Source of the DNA: Meandrina meandrites
Lineage: Eukaryota; Cnidaria; Anthozoa; Scleractinia; Meandrinidae
Assembly: GCA_963693305.1 (NCBI GenBank)
Contig: OY855911.1
Location: 34,632,939-34,696,938, forward strand
Length of the DNA stretch: 64,000 nt
Direction of reading: 5' to 3'
Part shown: in pieces, positions 1 through 12,700 of the stretch
Position numbering within the stretch: the first letter of the stretch is position 1
How the letters are laid out: every line of letters starts with the position of its first letter
Notes under the pieces: generated by a model
Databases searched by the model: none
What the model was told of the DNA's origin: nothing
What the model saw: only the letters and a program-made list of their open reading frames with translations
Made by a program: the position numbers and the translations under genes

Positions 1-281
1 AGTCGGCAAGGGATCTTATAAACGACATTTGTTTGTAGTTCCGCGGGTGGTCTTGATTTCGGAGAAACAAACTCTTATTGTAATGTCCTAAGGGGTCTGC
101 TTGTAGTTTGGATTCCATTGTCTCTTAGAAGTCTTGAGAGACGTTCAGTTTGGCCTTTGGTGTAAGGTTAAACTGCGAAGCCACGGTCAGAACGATCGGC
201 CCATCTAAAAAACATTCCTACCAATTCTTCTAGAGATGATGTGGTTTCTTCTTCATAATGTTAGATATGACCGATTGTGGG

Positions 282-1397
282 CATCCTCGGAGATCAAGGG
301 GCAGTTAGTCGGGGCAAAACGAAGTAAACCGGGCAGAAATCGTAGTGGCGAAAGTTTTTTGTAAAAGTAAAAGAGCCCCTGAAAAACGAGTCTCTCCAGA
401 CCATTTCCAAGCCTTTGTGCGAATGCTGGCTCCTGACTGATTGATCCTTTGTATTATTGTGCCCAATCGGTAAACAGTAACTTCAGAGTCACTTTCGTGT
501 GTTCTTACACGGTATTTTATTTCAATTTACATTAGAGAACCACAAAAAAGTCGGGGAATCATTTCAGATGTCAGAAAGAAATATATTTCAAGATCTACCC
601 GGAATTTTCACTTGGACTGATCAGAGGAATCGAAAATAGTGGCTTGTTTACCTGTATGCGACGCATGGGCGGCCGTTCGGCACACTCCTCTGATATCGTC
701 TGGCACGTGCGGTAAAACAATGTGCGCAGCGCTGAAAAATTGCAGTCGGCCGAAAAATATTGAGATAAAGTTAGAAAAACGTAAAATCAAATGTACGAGC
801 CAGTACTTTCAATCCTTTTAACCCCAAATAAAATTTTCAGAAAATTGAGACCTAGAAGCTTACATCAATCGCTCATTTCATTTATTTTTTTATATTTTTT
901 TTATTTTCGGATATTTCGGCCAACTGGAATATTCCCGTGCTGCAAAGAAATGCACGCACGCAAAGAAATGCACAGACGAGTATGCCGAACCGCCCTCAAT
1001 GCATTGCACAGGTAAACAAGACGCAATTTATATTTACGATACTTCTGATCCGTCCTAACAAAAATTACCGGTGGATGTTGAGATATCTTTCTTTCTGTCA
1101 TCCAAAATGACTTTCGGCTATCTAATGTTAATTACAATAAATTATGTCCGATACAATAACCGCCGTTTAAGAACACACGAAAATGACTCTGAAGTTACTG
1201 TTCACCGATTGGGCACAATAATAGAAAGGATTTTTCTGCTCAATCAGGAGCCAGCATTCGCACAAAGGCTTGGAAATGGTCTGGAGAGACTCGTTTCCCA
1301 GGGGCTCTTTTACTTTTATAGAAAACTTTTGCGCTACGATTTCTGCCCGGTTTACTTCGTTTCGCCCCGACTAACTGCCCCTGGGTCTCCGAGGATG
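282..1397. mobile_element. Nonautonomous inverted-repeat DNA transposon, 8-bp TSD
   Basis: The ends are near-perfect inverted repeats: 282 onward reads CATCCTCGGAG, and the complement of 1397 downward begins the same way. Similarity continues for more than 200 bp (282-500 against 1170-1397), and an inner pair lies near 640-690 and 970-1015. It is flanked on both sides by ATTGTGGG (274-281 and 1398-1405), a perfect 8-bp target duplication, as in the hAT and P superfamilies. It interrupts the minus-strand Penelope fragment cleanly. There is no transposase ORF; short ORFs in it are chance products of the palindrome. Confidence 0.85.
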
Positions 1398-1482
1398 ATT
1401 GTGGGTAGCTGTTCGATTTCAGAGCATCCGTGACGTGAATTAATTCTTTCGCTTTTTCCTCGGGAGAGGGGTGGCAGTACTG

Positions 1483-1855
1483 TGAAGTGAGTGAAGTGAA
1501 AGACTTTATTTAATGAGGGTGACCCGTGACAGTAACTTAAGTTACTGATAAACTTGGGGCCCTCAGCTTAAAATAATTAGAATGCTAAAAATATATTATT
1601 TACAATAAAATGCTAAAATACGATATTATTTACAATAAAATACTTAATTAAGTTACTATTAAAAATGGTTACAAATAATAAACTGGACTTAGAATTTCAA
1701 ACATACTACGAAAAATAAGAGTTAAAAAATTCCATCAGTTTTCTGAGAGTTAAGAATAGTATCACATAATTTAGCCTTAAACGATTTAACGGACTTCTCT
1801 GTTTTTAAAGACCGGGGTAAACTGTTCCAATCTTTAATAGTTCTGACGGCGAAGT
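1483..1855 (-). mobile_element. LINE 3' tail (reverse-transcriptase C-terminus)
   Basis: On the minus strand the sequence ending near 1860 encodes NFAVRTIKDWNSLPRSLK and a further lysine-rich stretch to a stop. This is the conserved C-terminal block of CR1/L2-like non-LTR reverse transcriptases. An AT-rich 3' tail follows to about 1483. It is heavily 5'-truncated and inserted within the minus-strand Penelope fragment, so it is younger than that element. Confidence 0.65.
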
Positions 1856-1892
1856 TGTGTTTCTTTTCGTGGTGTGAATAAAAATCCAGATA

Positions 1893-3430
1893 AAAAATCC
1901 AGATTGGCGACTAGGTCAACTCAAGTGAATTTGTTGACCAAGTCGCCCATCTTGAAATTACTGATGACGAAGCCATGGGTTCTTTTGATGTCGTCTCACT
2001 CTTTACTGCCATCCCAGTTAAGAAAGCTAGCGAATACATCAGAGAAAAACTCAATGAAGATACAACTTAACATCTAAGAACTAGCCTCACTACTGATGTT
2101 TCGCTTCTGGATTTTACTCTCTCAAACAACTATTTCGTTTACAATGATTCCATCTACAAACAGATTCATGGTTGCGCAATGGGTAGCCCTGTTAGCCCTG
2201 TTGTTGCAAATCTCTGCATGGAGATAATCGAGGTGACAGCCATCACTGCCTGCTCGACACCTCCAAAAATCTGGAAGCGTTACGTCGACAATACTTTTGT
2301 TATAATAAAGAAAAATTGTGTCGCATCCATTCATGACACTCTGAACTCAATTGACCCAAAGATAGCCTTTACCATTAAACCTCAGAATAACGGACAGATA
2401 CCCTTCTTAAACACCTTGGTATCCAGGAGCAACGGCGTCATAACCATCGATGTTTACAGGAAATCTACTTACACAGACCAATATCTGGATTTTTATTCAC
2501 CACGAAAAGAAACACAAACTGAGTACTGCCACCACTCTCCTGAAAATGCTTCTAACCTCCCAAGTACCCCCGAAGGAAAAGCGAAAGAATTAATTCACGT
2601 CACGGATGCTCTGAAATCGAACAGCTACCCACAATCGGTCATATCTAACATCCTGAAGAAGAAACCACCCTCAGCAACTACACCATCTCCAGAAGAATTG
2701 GTAGGAATGTTTTTTAGACGGGCCGATCCTTCTGACCGTCGCTTCGCAGTTTTACCTTACATCAAAGGCCTAACTGAACCTCTCTCAAGACCTCTAAGAA
2801 ACAATGGAATCCAAACTACAGGCAGACCCCTTAGACATTACAACAAGAGTTTGTTTCTACGAAATCAAGACCACCCGCGGAACTACAAACAAATGTCGTT
2901 TATAAGATCCCATGCGCCGACTGTCCGTTGAGCTATATCGGTGAGACTGGTAGATGTTTACAAACAAGGAAGAAAGGACATATTAGAAACACAAAAACCT
3001 TCAAAAAAGGTTCTAACATCGCTTCACATGCCTGGTTGAACGACCATTCCATCGACTTTGACAGTGCTCGCGTGATTGACAAGGGAAATTTCCACGTTAG
3101 AAAAACTCTGGAACCCTGGCACACAGCAACTACGAACCATGCTGACAATAATGCGAGACAATTACCAAGACAATATTCAATTTTATTTTGATCCTCAAAT
3201 TAACATTTTTACTCGCAAACAAGCATTTCTATTGTTTTTATTGTACTTTCGTTTTTTCACACTTTTATAGTATATATTTCAACGTTCGCGCTTTTTATTT
3301 ATTACTTGTTAAAGACTACAGACTGGTAGTCGAAAGCTCGTTTTTTAACAAAATTTTTAACCAGAGATCGCCTTTTCTATTTTTTACCAAATTGTATATA
3401 AGAATAATAATTGATGAAATTTTTGTCCGT
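1893..3430 (+). pseudogene. Penelope-like element: RT plus GIY-YIG endonuclease, degenerate
   Basis: The reading frame from 1975 begins GSFDVVSLFTAIPV, the RT motif carrying the first catalytic Asp. It has an in-frame stop at 2068-2070, continues through HGCAMGSPVSPVVAN (about 2160-2215), and reaches the catalytic box as WKRYVDNTF, where YVDD is expected, so the second Asp is replaced by Asn. A shift near 2890-2905 moves to the frame of SYIGETGRCLQTRKKGH (from 2928), the GIY-YIG nuclease typical of this class, ending at 3191. About 25 residues seem missing near 2525-2580. Stop, frameshift and catalytic change make it inactive. An AT-rich 3' flank follows. Confidence 0.85.
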
Positions 3431-3473
3431 AAGTGCTAAAATCTGCGGAATTTTTTTATTGGTATATTTTTAG

Positions 3474-3778
3474 AGGAGCCTCCTCAGTTCAATGCAGTCG
3501 GGTGCTACAAGGAGAACAAAGGCTCCAAGAGACTCTTGAAGAATAGATATGCGTCTTTTGTGGCTCAGATAAATGCTGCAGATCCTCAAGCTACCATCAT
3601 GCAATGCGCGTTTGTTGCACGTGATATGAAGATTGAGTATTTCGCATTGCAAAACTATGGCGAGTGCTGGGCGGATGATACATTGGGCGAGGCATACGAG
3701 ACATACGAAAATGCCGAAGAAAGCAATTGCAAGGATGGAATAGGCGGAGCTCTTACCAACTTTGTTTATCGCATGAAG
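3474..3778 (+). CDS. Internal exon of a + strand gene: four-Cys extracellular domain
   Basis: An open frame of about 101 codons sits between a good acceptor (ttttag at 3473) and a donor (GTAAGT from 3779). It begins AVGCYKENKGSKRLL and contains CAFVARDMKIEYFALQNYG, then two more Cys and TNFVYRM. The pattern GC(Y/F), CA..A, YFA....G.C, C..G.G is the same as domain A of the minus-strand gene at 46-58 kb, giving four Cys over about 90 residues, likely extracellular. The intron is phase 1 at the 5' side and phase 2 at the 3' side. Upstream exons are not visible; the Penelope insertion lies directly upstream. Confidence 0.7.
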
Positions 3779-3966
3779 TAAGTTCATGAGATTAAACGTA
3801 ATCGGAAAACGAAATCAGCATGCCATGTAGATTCGATCGTGCAAATAAAAAAATCTGCCATATACACTTTAAGTTCAGAGAGATATAACTATTCCGATTA
3901 TAAACCACCAATTATAGTGCTTTAAATGTATTTTACGCCGTTAGGGTATAATTAAATTTAAGACCT

Positions 3967-4397
3967 GGCGTGCGTTTTTCAAAGGGCCCGAGAATGGTTC
4001 CGTACAGCCCCCGAAACAGCTTTCGGGTGTTTTTCAAAGCGCACAAGAAGTTCGGGCCCGAGGAAATCACTTCATTTTCCCGTAAACTTTACGGGACTAT
4101 TTTTATCGCCATAAAATCACATCTCCGAATAACCTTTTTTTTGGAAATAAAGACGGCGAACGTTCTGGCATAATTTGGTGGTTTAGTTGACAAATTAGAC
4201 TTTCAATTGGCGAAGAGAACGCAGCGCGATATTTCAAACGTACTTTATGGTCGGCCTTTTCCGCCCCAAATTGTTTACATGAACTGCCAAAATTCAAATC
4301 GGGCGCTTTGAGAAACGCTTACCGGAACGCGCCCGAAAACAGCCCCGAAAAGTTTTCGGACCCGAGAAGTTTTCGGGACTTTTAAGAAACGCACGCC
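3967..4397. mobile_element. Short inverted-repeat element (MITE-like)
   Basis: The left end GGCGTGCGTTTTTCAAA is mirrored at the right end, the complement of which starts GGCGTGCGTTTCTTAAA. GGGCCCGAG/CGGGCCC motifs recur inside in both orientations. It is about 431 bp with no coding capacity. Target duplication is not clear. Confidence 0.6.
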
Positions 4398-4666
4398 TGC
4401 ATGTCATGTTCATTTAAAGACTAAGGACTTCATAGCGTTATTTTAAGAGATTTTGAGCATGTGTTATTTTGTGTACGTACCTCAAAAACAATATGCAAAT
4501 TCTTAGTTGACATTAAGCCCAACACACACAAACATTTTTTTTTGGTCTCTGAAAATAGGTGCACCTAAAAGGGACGTTAAGCAAGTGTATGCACAGGGCT
4601 AATTTTCGGAATTTAAGGGTATTTATTAATTTCTTTTCTTTTGTTTAAATATGTGTTCTTTTGTAG

Positions 4667-4900
4667 GATTTAGCGATTGATGATTCAAGACTGCAAGACG
4701 AGCCTCAGACAACCTCGATTTTTTTTTTGCCAATTAGATAAATATTTCAACGAAGTAAATATTTCTAGAAGCTGAAAACGTAGAGTATTCCTGTGATGCA
4801 ATAGGACACACAGAATGTCGATTCTTATGGATATGTCAATAAATGGCGGCGGTAGTAGCTCTAGTAAAACTGTAAGTTGTTGGCGGGGAAAATAAAATTG
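4667..4900 (+). CDS. Probable terminal exon and 3'UTR of the + strand gene
   Basis: A pyrimidine-rich tract ending ttttgtag precedes 4667. Joined to the phase-2 donor after 3778, the frame adds Lys-Ile and stops at TAG (4671-4673), so the protein would end just after the four-Cys domain. AATAAA signals occur at 4838-4843 and 4891-4896. This is inference from splice signals and phase only. The intron would be 888 nt and would contain the inverted-repeat element at 3967-4397. Confidence 0.4.
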
Positions 4901-6256
4901 CTGTCAAAAAACAGTGTTCCATTACCTGTCTCATTCAACTTTCATTTTTAACAAAATATTCTTACTAAGATTTCAATGAAGTGGTCTACAGCAAAATGTC
5001 GCAAGTAGGCTACCAGTAATCCCTGTGTTTCCTGAGACGGTCGAGTGAGTGGGAAAACGACATTGGCAAATCTAGAGAAGCCAGTGAGTTTGAATTACAC
5101 GTTGCTCTCACAAAGCAAAAATATGATTGGCTAATGCTCACCATTAAATACAAGATGTCTTCATGTTATCAGCACTTAAGTGATCGCGGCCAAGGTTTTA
5201 TTTTACGATGGCTAATAGTTATCTAGGGTCGATTTCCGCCGCTTTCTAGAATATTTATCTCGCTTTCTTATAATAGAATCCGGGCGTGAGAACAATCTGG
5301 CCATGGCATGAGCTTTCTTGAACCTAAAAGATACCATTTCAAAGCATTTTAAAACATAGATTTTTATATTTCATCGCGTGCAACCTTAAACGACACCTTT
5401 GCCACTAAAACTACTGGCTTTTTAGCACGGAACACCCTAAGTGAGTCCGAAATTTCGAAATTACACCCCTTAGCGAGACAGCGAGCCTCCCCGCCCCTTT
5501 TGTATGGGAACCCCCACATGCCATGAACGTTAAATGTCTAAAATCTGGGGTCGTTTTACCACAGTTTATTCAAGGATATTTTGTTATTTTTATTCAAGGA
5601 TATATTGATAGCCTAATTATACCGTTTTAAAACACATTAGTCTCATAAACTAACTTAAAGCTGAAGGAAATATTTGATCCTTGAATTTAAAACAGCAAAT
5701 TGTATTGCTTTGAACGCTGAAATGATGAAACTGCTTTCATTGGCTTCTCCTCTTTCGCTTATTCCGGCGTCTTCTTTTATTTGGTTTTCCACCTGTTTAG
5801 AAAAAAAAAATATTGCTGTCTATTTCGAAGAGGATGAAGGTACTGTTTACGATGTATAAACTATAAACAAATCAAAAAGCGCCTGTCTTCACTCAACACC
5901 GGATAAACCAAAGTAAACAAAAAATATTCAGTGCAACCTGGCTTAGCAAACTGGCTCCTTCTTGATGCCCTTGCATTCCTTATAATTTACAGTATATTCG
6001 TATTAACGATTTTTCCACGAGCGCGTTGGATATGAGACGGTAGATAGCCAACGATATCATATCCAACAAGAGCTAGTGGACTCATTGTTTTATTAAAAGC
6101 GCCCAAAAGATTGCAACATTTGAGCTCCCCAGCTGTTTTCGTTGACGCGATCGGCTACGATATTTGTGGTCAATGGTATATGAGCTCACATACCACTGCC
6201 TGTTAACCAATCAAAACTCAGGAATTGCAATATACCATTGCTAGTTTTTAATAACA

Positions 6257-6311
<55 letters not shown>

Positions 6312-6536
6312 GGTACATCCCTTCATCTTCATTTCTTTCAAACACTTTAAATTGCCGCGCGAGATCGTGCGACATTTAATAAATCTTGCACAGTTTATAC
6401 GTTTACTTTCAGGCTAATGTTAGGTCCGACTTGAAACGTTCGTGGTGCACGTTTTTTATCTCTAAGTTTTTTTTATGTTTCGTTGACACTGCAGAAAAAA
6501 AAAACAACAACAAAAACATAAATCAACTTCTTTGCG
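4901..6536. other. Intergenic region between convergent genes
   Basis: No exon-like frame was found between the + strand terminal exon and the last exon of the minus-strand ADAMTS gene. It contains a short hairpin (GTTGGATATGA near 6026 with its complement ending 6063), a CAATGGTATA/TATACCATTG inverted pair (about 6171-6234), and an AAT microsatellite. On the minus strand a possible ATTAAA signal (6375-6380) and an AATAAA signal (6089-6094) lie downstream of the ADAMTS stop. Confidence 0.5.
6247..6309. repeat. (AAT)n microsatellite
   Basis: About 21 uninterrupted AAT units, one of several trinucleotide arrays of the same motif in the window. Confidence 0.95.
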
Positions 6537-6701
6537 CTACATACCACGGCAGGGAACATCATAATTGCATTCTTCTGATACCACCGGCTTTATTGCTTTT
6601 TGGCAAAATATTTTCGGCACAGGACTATACTGGCCATCCTTGTACAGTCTTTTACAGCTCAGAGTCCGAGTAATAATGCCACCCTTACAGGTCTTGGAAC
6701 A
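6537..6701 (-). CDS. ADAMTS exon 23: fourth TSP1 repeat and stop
   Basis: Acceptor gtttgcag. It encodes [18 protein letters not shown], then [10 protein letters not shown] and TAG (6539-6537). Ending two residues after the last TSP1 Cys-Arg is plausible for the family. A GTATGT overlapping the stop could act as a donor, so a short alternative end cannot be excluded; no further exon was seen downstream. Confidence 0.85.
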   Translation of the reverse strand, partial: CSKTCKGGIITRTLSCKRLYKDGQYSPVPKIFCQKAIKPVVSEECNYDVPCRGM

Positions 6702-9700
6702 CTGCAAACAATAGTAAACAATAACATATCAGTACACTGGGTCCTTTCTCTACACCTGTTAAAGAAGAAAAGCGGAATAAGTCCTGCAACGCAATCACTT
6801 AGGAGTGGGATGACTCTCTTGTTAGTAAAAAACACATATTAGGTGCCATCCTACAGTTTTCGTTCCAGCCAAACAACTATATACGGACATAACATTTCTG
6901 CTACAAAATCAAGATTTCAGGGCACAGTTTTTATTCGCCGTCGTTGTTAAAAAGTGTTTTATTAAATGAATTTTATTTATATTAATAACCTATCACCCAT
7001 TGTAACAACAACAATCTAAAATGTAACAAAACCATCATTGTGCTACAGTCCTTTTACAACTAACACACATATAAAAGAAACTCTTCAAATAGAATCGTCA
7101 AGTAGTAAGCCTACTTCTCCCCACAGAGAAGGGACCCATTCAGCAGGACAGGCTTCTTTAAAACAAGGTCTCTGAAGCACCGTTGGTTTTGTTTCCTTGC
7201 AGTTGCCTTCACTCAGGGTCTCGTAAACTCCTGGGTTCTGAACTTTCCTTCTGCAGGACAGTTGGCGCGTCACTATCCCAAGTCCACATGTCTTTGAACA
7301 GGAACTCCATCCAGAAAGGTGCCATCTGTTTATAACACAGGGCATACTTCAATTAGAAAGACAAACTATGGCCGTACCTACGCTTGGAACTGAGGAGAAA
7401 TTTCATGGCCAAGCTTCACTATGGCAAATCGTTACTTTGAGTCGGCAAAAAGTTAAACGTTATATTTAATCACTTTTTTTCCCAGAAGCATTGTTCAATT
7501 TGAGTATATCTAGTCTTAAAACCCGTTTACTTGAAAGGTGAGGACATTTTATTTTGTGCAAATGTCTGTTTGTGCAAAAGATTAATAATATCCCACAAAA
7601 CTGAAAATGAGACTCTAGAGCAAAATGTGTGAGATCTCTTGTCGAAATATCAGACGATTTACGGCACTTTCGATTTTTACCTTGAGGGCATTTTATGTAT
7701 CCAGTTCCTCTTGGATAAATATTATGCATAAATAAAGTATGTAAGTGTTGCCTTTGCGAAGCTCTGTTTGCTGGGATAATGAAACACAAAACTACTATTT
7801 GGTATATTTTACCACAGGTGTGGCCGTTTATAATTACATCAAAGATAGAAAGGTAAGATATGAAAATCTTAAAGTATTATCCCAGCAAATGCGAGGGAGA
7901 ATCGGCCAACCCAATGTAATATCAACCGAAAGGAGGGAGCGAAGAAAGGAGAAAAACTTCCTAACTCGTTGAGAGCATCGAGCGAAAGATGGCGTGACTG
8001 TGCCTTCTTCACCCGAGAGCCCATGAAATTATATCCCGGATGATCGCAAATGCCTCACCGGAAGCTGGGAAGGAATTACGTAACAAGCTACATAAATCCA
8101 TTTATTTTGCAAAATAAATCTCCTTTTTGCGATTTTCTTCGATAATTACCCATATTCATTCTTAACTAGGTAAAGTAACTGACGTCGTGCGTCGTGCGTA
8201 ACTATTTGAGGGCATATTAACATACTTTGGTAGACATGCTTGGGTGTTACATGACATCTCATCTTTGGGCTTCTCGGCTCCTTTTTTACAGACTTCATCC
8301 GAAACTACTGATTGATCATCCTTTCGATGACACTTTACTTTCCGCGTTTTCTTTCCTAAACAAATACAAGGCATGAAGTTTTAAAGCGTTGAGTTATAGA
8401 AACGTGTTTGGCCTATCATCAACAACTATTAAATTAAAGCACATATCCTCGCGTTAGCTGCAATCACGTGCTCTTCCAAATTTTTACCACGAGATGGTTA
8501 TTATTTCCTTGCAATGAAGAAGCAAAAGTGTGTTAATTTGACATAGAACATAACAGCATCCACGCGGGGAACAAATCACCACCCAAATGTTGCATCCAGA
8601 TTAACTTTGCTTCGTTCGCCTTTTTTACTCTTAACTTGGTTGATGAGCTTTTGGTTGTTGTCCAGCTTACGTTTTTTTAAGATTGCAACAAAATGTCAAA
8701 TTAAGACGTTGTAATTGACGACATCACAAAGTAGTGTTATAAAATTGTTTTAACCACAAAGTGGTCTTTGGTCAATTAAAGGACATTAAATATAGCTCCA
8801 ACTCCGGAAGGGCCTAGTCATACTGCCCCTCAAAGAGCAATCCTTTTGGTTTATCTTTTCGAGCTTTTTGGGGGGACAGGAGGGAAGGGGTGGGGGGGGG
8901 GGGGGGGGGAAGTAAATACTTAAATAAAATGTAAAATTTGAGTTTGCTAAAAAACTTTAGATATATAATTTTGGCTTTATAAACGTAATATTAAAGAATG
9001 ATGACGTCGCAGCTTATGACGTCCAAGTTTTGTGCCAACAAGACACAGATTTAATTCCGGACCGTCAAAACCTTGTATTCCAATTTTTCTGGCTGAGGTG
9101 ATCTAATAGATTAAATCTGCAAAATTCAAAATGTTATAGCCCATCTAATGTTTGTGACATCAACAAAATTATTTCAAATTTAACTCCCCTCCCAATTACA
9201 ACAGAACAGCTTTGAGCTTTTAATAAGGTGAATAATATGAATAAACTTTCACTAGACTGAGCTGCATGAAGAGTATCAAGGTTTTCCTTTGTTTTTTTTT
9301 TTTTTGGGTTGTGTTGTGTACTTGTCTGTTGTAGTTTTATGTGTTTAATAAGCAGCTTGTAATAAATTGTATCTCAATAAAAGTGTTATGCTATCGTGTT
9401 TTTTTTGCTAATTACTTGTAGTGCGTGTACAAAACTGACTGGTGTTCATGAGATCCAAATATGTATCTAGACTGTCGTGCACTGAAAGGAAGTGGGCCGT
9501 TTATAGGAGCGCATTGCGAACCAACTTTTGTTTTACCTCCAGCACAAGCCTTGGAGCACACTGACCATCCAGTCTCCTCATCGATTATCCATTCAACTTC
9601 ATTTGTGCTAATGGATGACTTTTTCGGACTTTTATACTGACACACGACTCCTTTGTTTTTACCGCTGTTAAACACGAACTATATATAAACAAAGCAAAAA

Positions 9701-12700
9701 AAAAAAACACGATAATTTTAAATAGCAGTACAGTTATGTAACTTAAACACAGCAAAATGAATATTTAGTGACAAGAAACACTCGCCTGGAGCTCATATTT
9801 TACCCTGAACTTTCCTTTGAGGATCTTTCAGAAGGGGAGTATGTTCCCTTGTCCCCAAGAAATTTTTCCTTTTTTTGCCCTGTTCCCTATAATAGTATTG
9901 CTTCGATTTTGGAGCTCCTTGTTCCCTAAAATATGCCTTTGTTCCCGTGCCCCAGTTTTATTTCCCTTTTAATCCCCAAAGGTATGGCCATGTTCCTTTG
10001 TTTCCCGGAAACCTCCGACTTTCTTTGTGCTCTTTTCACTTTGTTGAATTATGTGCTTTATTATCCTAGTTCCTCAGTTCACACCTGCTTCCTTTTACTT
10101 GGATAAAGGTGCGCGCGCTTGTCTCGTTATATCCGCGCGCTTTGCTTAAAGGGGCACTGTCACGGGCATAACTTCAAAAATTCAACAGCCCCAAAACATG
10201 TTTACACCAATGGAAACCTATTAACAGTGGTCACGGTTTTGTAAAATTACTATACCAGTGCACTGAAGCTAAATGTAGAGTGATATCTCTAGGATACCAT
10301 CGGGAACTTTTGATCTCAACTTGAAAAAGTCAGCCTGACCTTTTCAAGTTCTGTCCTTGCAGTTTGGAAAAATTGATGAAAACTATTTACGGTTAACCTC
10401 TTCTTTAAACTATTTGCTAGATATCCTTCCCTTTACGTTCTAGGAGCATTTCCTGTAAGGTTGAAAGTACGTAGTCGTAATTTTGGTGCCGTTTTACTAA
10501 AAAAGCCAAAAAAAGTCCGTGACAGTGTCCCTTTAATTCATTTGACGTGTGCGCTTAGTTCGTAATTTAACGGTTTAGTTTATTTTGCGTTATTTTCCTT
10601 ATTATTATTTTTTGTAGTAACTGTGCTCACATCGTGGGTGGCTCCTCCTAAAATGTTCTACAATTGGTATAGGATTTAATGGAGCCGAAACCAATTGTAG
10701 AAATGCACGCATTTTAGGTATCCTACTGATGAACGGTTACAACAATTAGATATTTACAGGAGCTACTATTGTGTTCGTGGTCTGTCCCCTTAGAATTATA
10801 TAATAACAGTCAGCACGGTAAAGGCATTATTTTTCATTTGTTCAATAAAGCACACGCGTGACAAAGGCTATATCGAGCTAGGAACTTGAACTGACCAATC
10901 GTAGGGCGTGTAATTCCTTGAAAATTTCAAAATATATAATTCTTTGTGGATTAGGCTGTTTTGCTGAATTCAATTCGCCAAATACAATTGCGCCTACTGC
11001 AATTTTATTTGTAGAAGCCAACTGATAAGGTAAAACTTTTTAATTATGGGTAGTCCATTATATCAGCACTATTGATACTTTTCTGTTCTAAAAATAAAAA
11101 TTCAAACTGCAAAAAGAAAACTAAGGAGCTGGTCTTTATCGCCTGGGGGAGAGCGGGTGATTTTTTGGGGGGTCACATGGCTTTCGTAAGAACGAAGGGT
11201 GTATCAGCCGTAATTAAATGGCATTAAAGGGGAACCAGAACAAAAAATGAGAATTTCAGGTGGTGGTGGGATTGCTTTAAATGACATCAACCGTGTCAAT
11301 TGATCGCTTTCTTTTGACAAAAATATGCGATATTTTTATGTTTTGGCTTCCTTTCTTATTCAAGCACTATCTTATTAAAAACTAATCATTGGTTGTTCAA
11401 TGGCTTGAAATTGTTTAAGTTCTATATTTCAAATGTTAAATGTCCATGTTTCAAATTCTTTAAAGAGTCATTTTAATAAGAGTCTAAAGCGTTCGCTCAA
11501 CGCGGGTGAACGGTGTGGTATTACTAAAAACAACAACAACATCAACGGAGAAAAAATATACATTTATCCAAAAATGTGTCGTGTCGCCCCCTCTGCTGAC
11601 GCTTGGACGGCCTACTCGTCAGATTCATCGACAGAATCCTCGCACCTCCATATTACAGGTTTGGTTTGTGTTTCTGAAAAACGCACTTTTCCAGTAGCTA
11701 TAACAAAAGGTTCAGATAAAGACGCCTGACTAAAGTCAACATTGATGGTTGCGACGCTTGTAAAACTATTCTTCGTTTCGATTGAATCAAAAACCTCTTC
11801 AGTTACCTTTTCGGAGATAAGTTTTTTTATATATATTCTCTCTGTTTTCTCACCTTTATTTTTCACCTATCCTTTCTCTTTATGATTGTTGATAATTCCC
11901 TATGCGAGATGGAAACGTCTTCATCAGCTTCCTTAGAGTTTTTGTCAGCTTATTTGAGGCTTTCTTAAAACAGTTTATCACTTGCGAGCAGTATGGGGTG
12001 TGGTCTTGTCGATGAATGATAACAAATTGGCTGCGGGATGTTTTACGGTGGCTTGGAAATGAAGGGGGGTTGAAAGCTACCGTGTAGCAACAAAAATTCT
12101 CCGCACTCCCAGGCGATAAATAATGACCGGTCCCTAAATTGCACATTTCTCGATATAGTAACTGTTGCTACAAATAAGTACGTAACTATTGTTAAAAAAG
12201 TATTGCTATTAACTGTATTAGTTAGATTCCAGCAATAGATTTAAGTGTAAGTTTATGTATTGTGATAAGTAATAAGCGCAATAAGTGTAGATGTATGGTA
12301 CAATATTGTAAGTGATGTAAATCTAGTCGGGAATAACATGGGCAACCTGTTTACAACTACTAAATTATAGCTGCCATTATTTGCTTGTCCACGAGATAGT
12401 TATTTACCATGAATCTAAGAGGCTGATTAATTGGTCCGGGAATGTACACGTATTCTTTTCCAGACTTTTTGCCATAGGTAATTGTACTACCGGCTGCATT
12501 GGTACTGTTAGCTTTCGGCGGCGTTATCAGGTAGTTTTTCTTTGCGTCTTGCACACCTGATGGAAAGAAATCTACTTTTAATACAGATAAAAGACAAATT
12601 TAAGCGAAAACAACTCCTAGGTAGCCATCTTCACCTGTCTGGCTACCTACGTACCTACCAATCACCCAACCTACCTACCTGCCTGCCTGCCTGCCTGCCT

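Larger units (their letters stand above)
1..1892 (-). mobile_element. 5'-truncated Penelope-like element copy, interrupted
   Basis: Positions 1-281, 1398-1482 and about 1856-1892 are the reverse complement of the + strand Penelope-like element at about 2487-2920, covering the RT 3' part and the linker before the GIY-YIG domain. The copy runs off the left edge. It is split by a LINE tail (about 1483-1855) and by an inverted-repeat transposon (282-1397). Its truncated 5' end abuts the 5' side of the + strand copy, so the two are head to head. It lacks about 30 nt present in the other copy and codes for nothing intact. Confidence 0.8.

Noticed and set aside
11612..11866. 84-codon minus-strand frame between ADAMTS exons 19 and 20
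   Set aside because: No ADAMTS similarity, and exons 19 and 20 join perfectly in phase without it.
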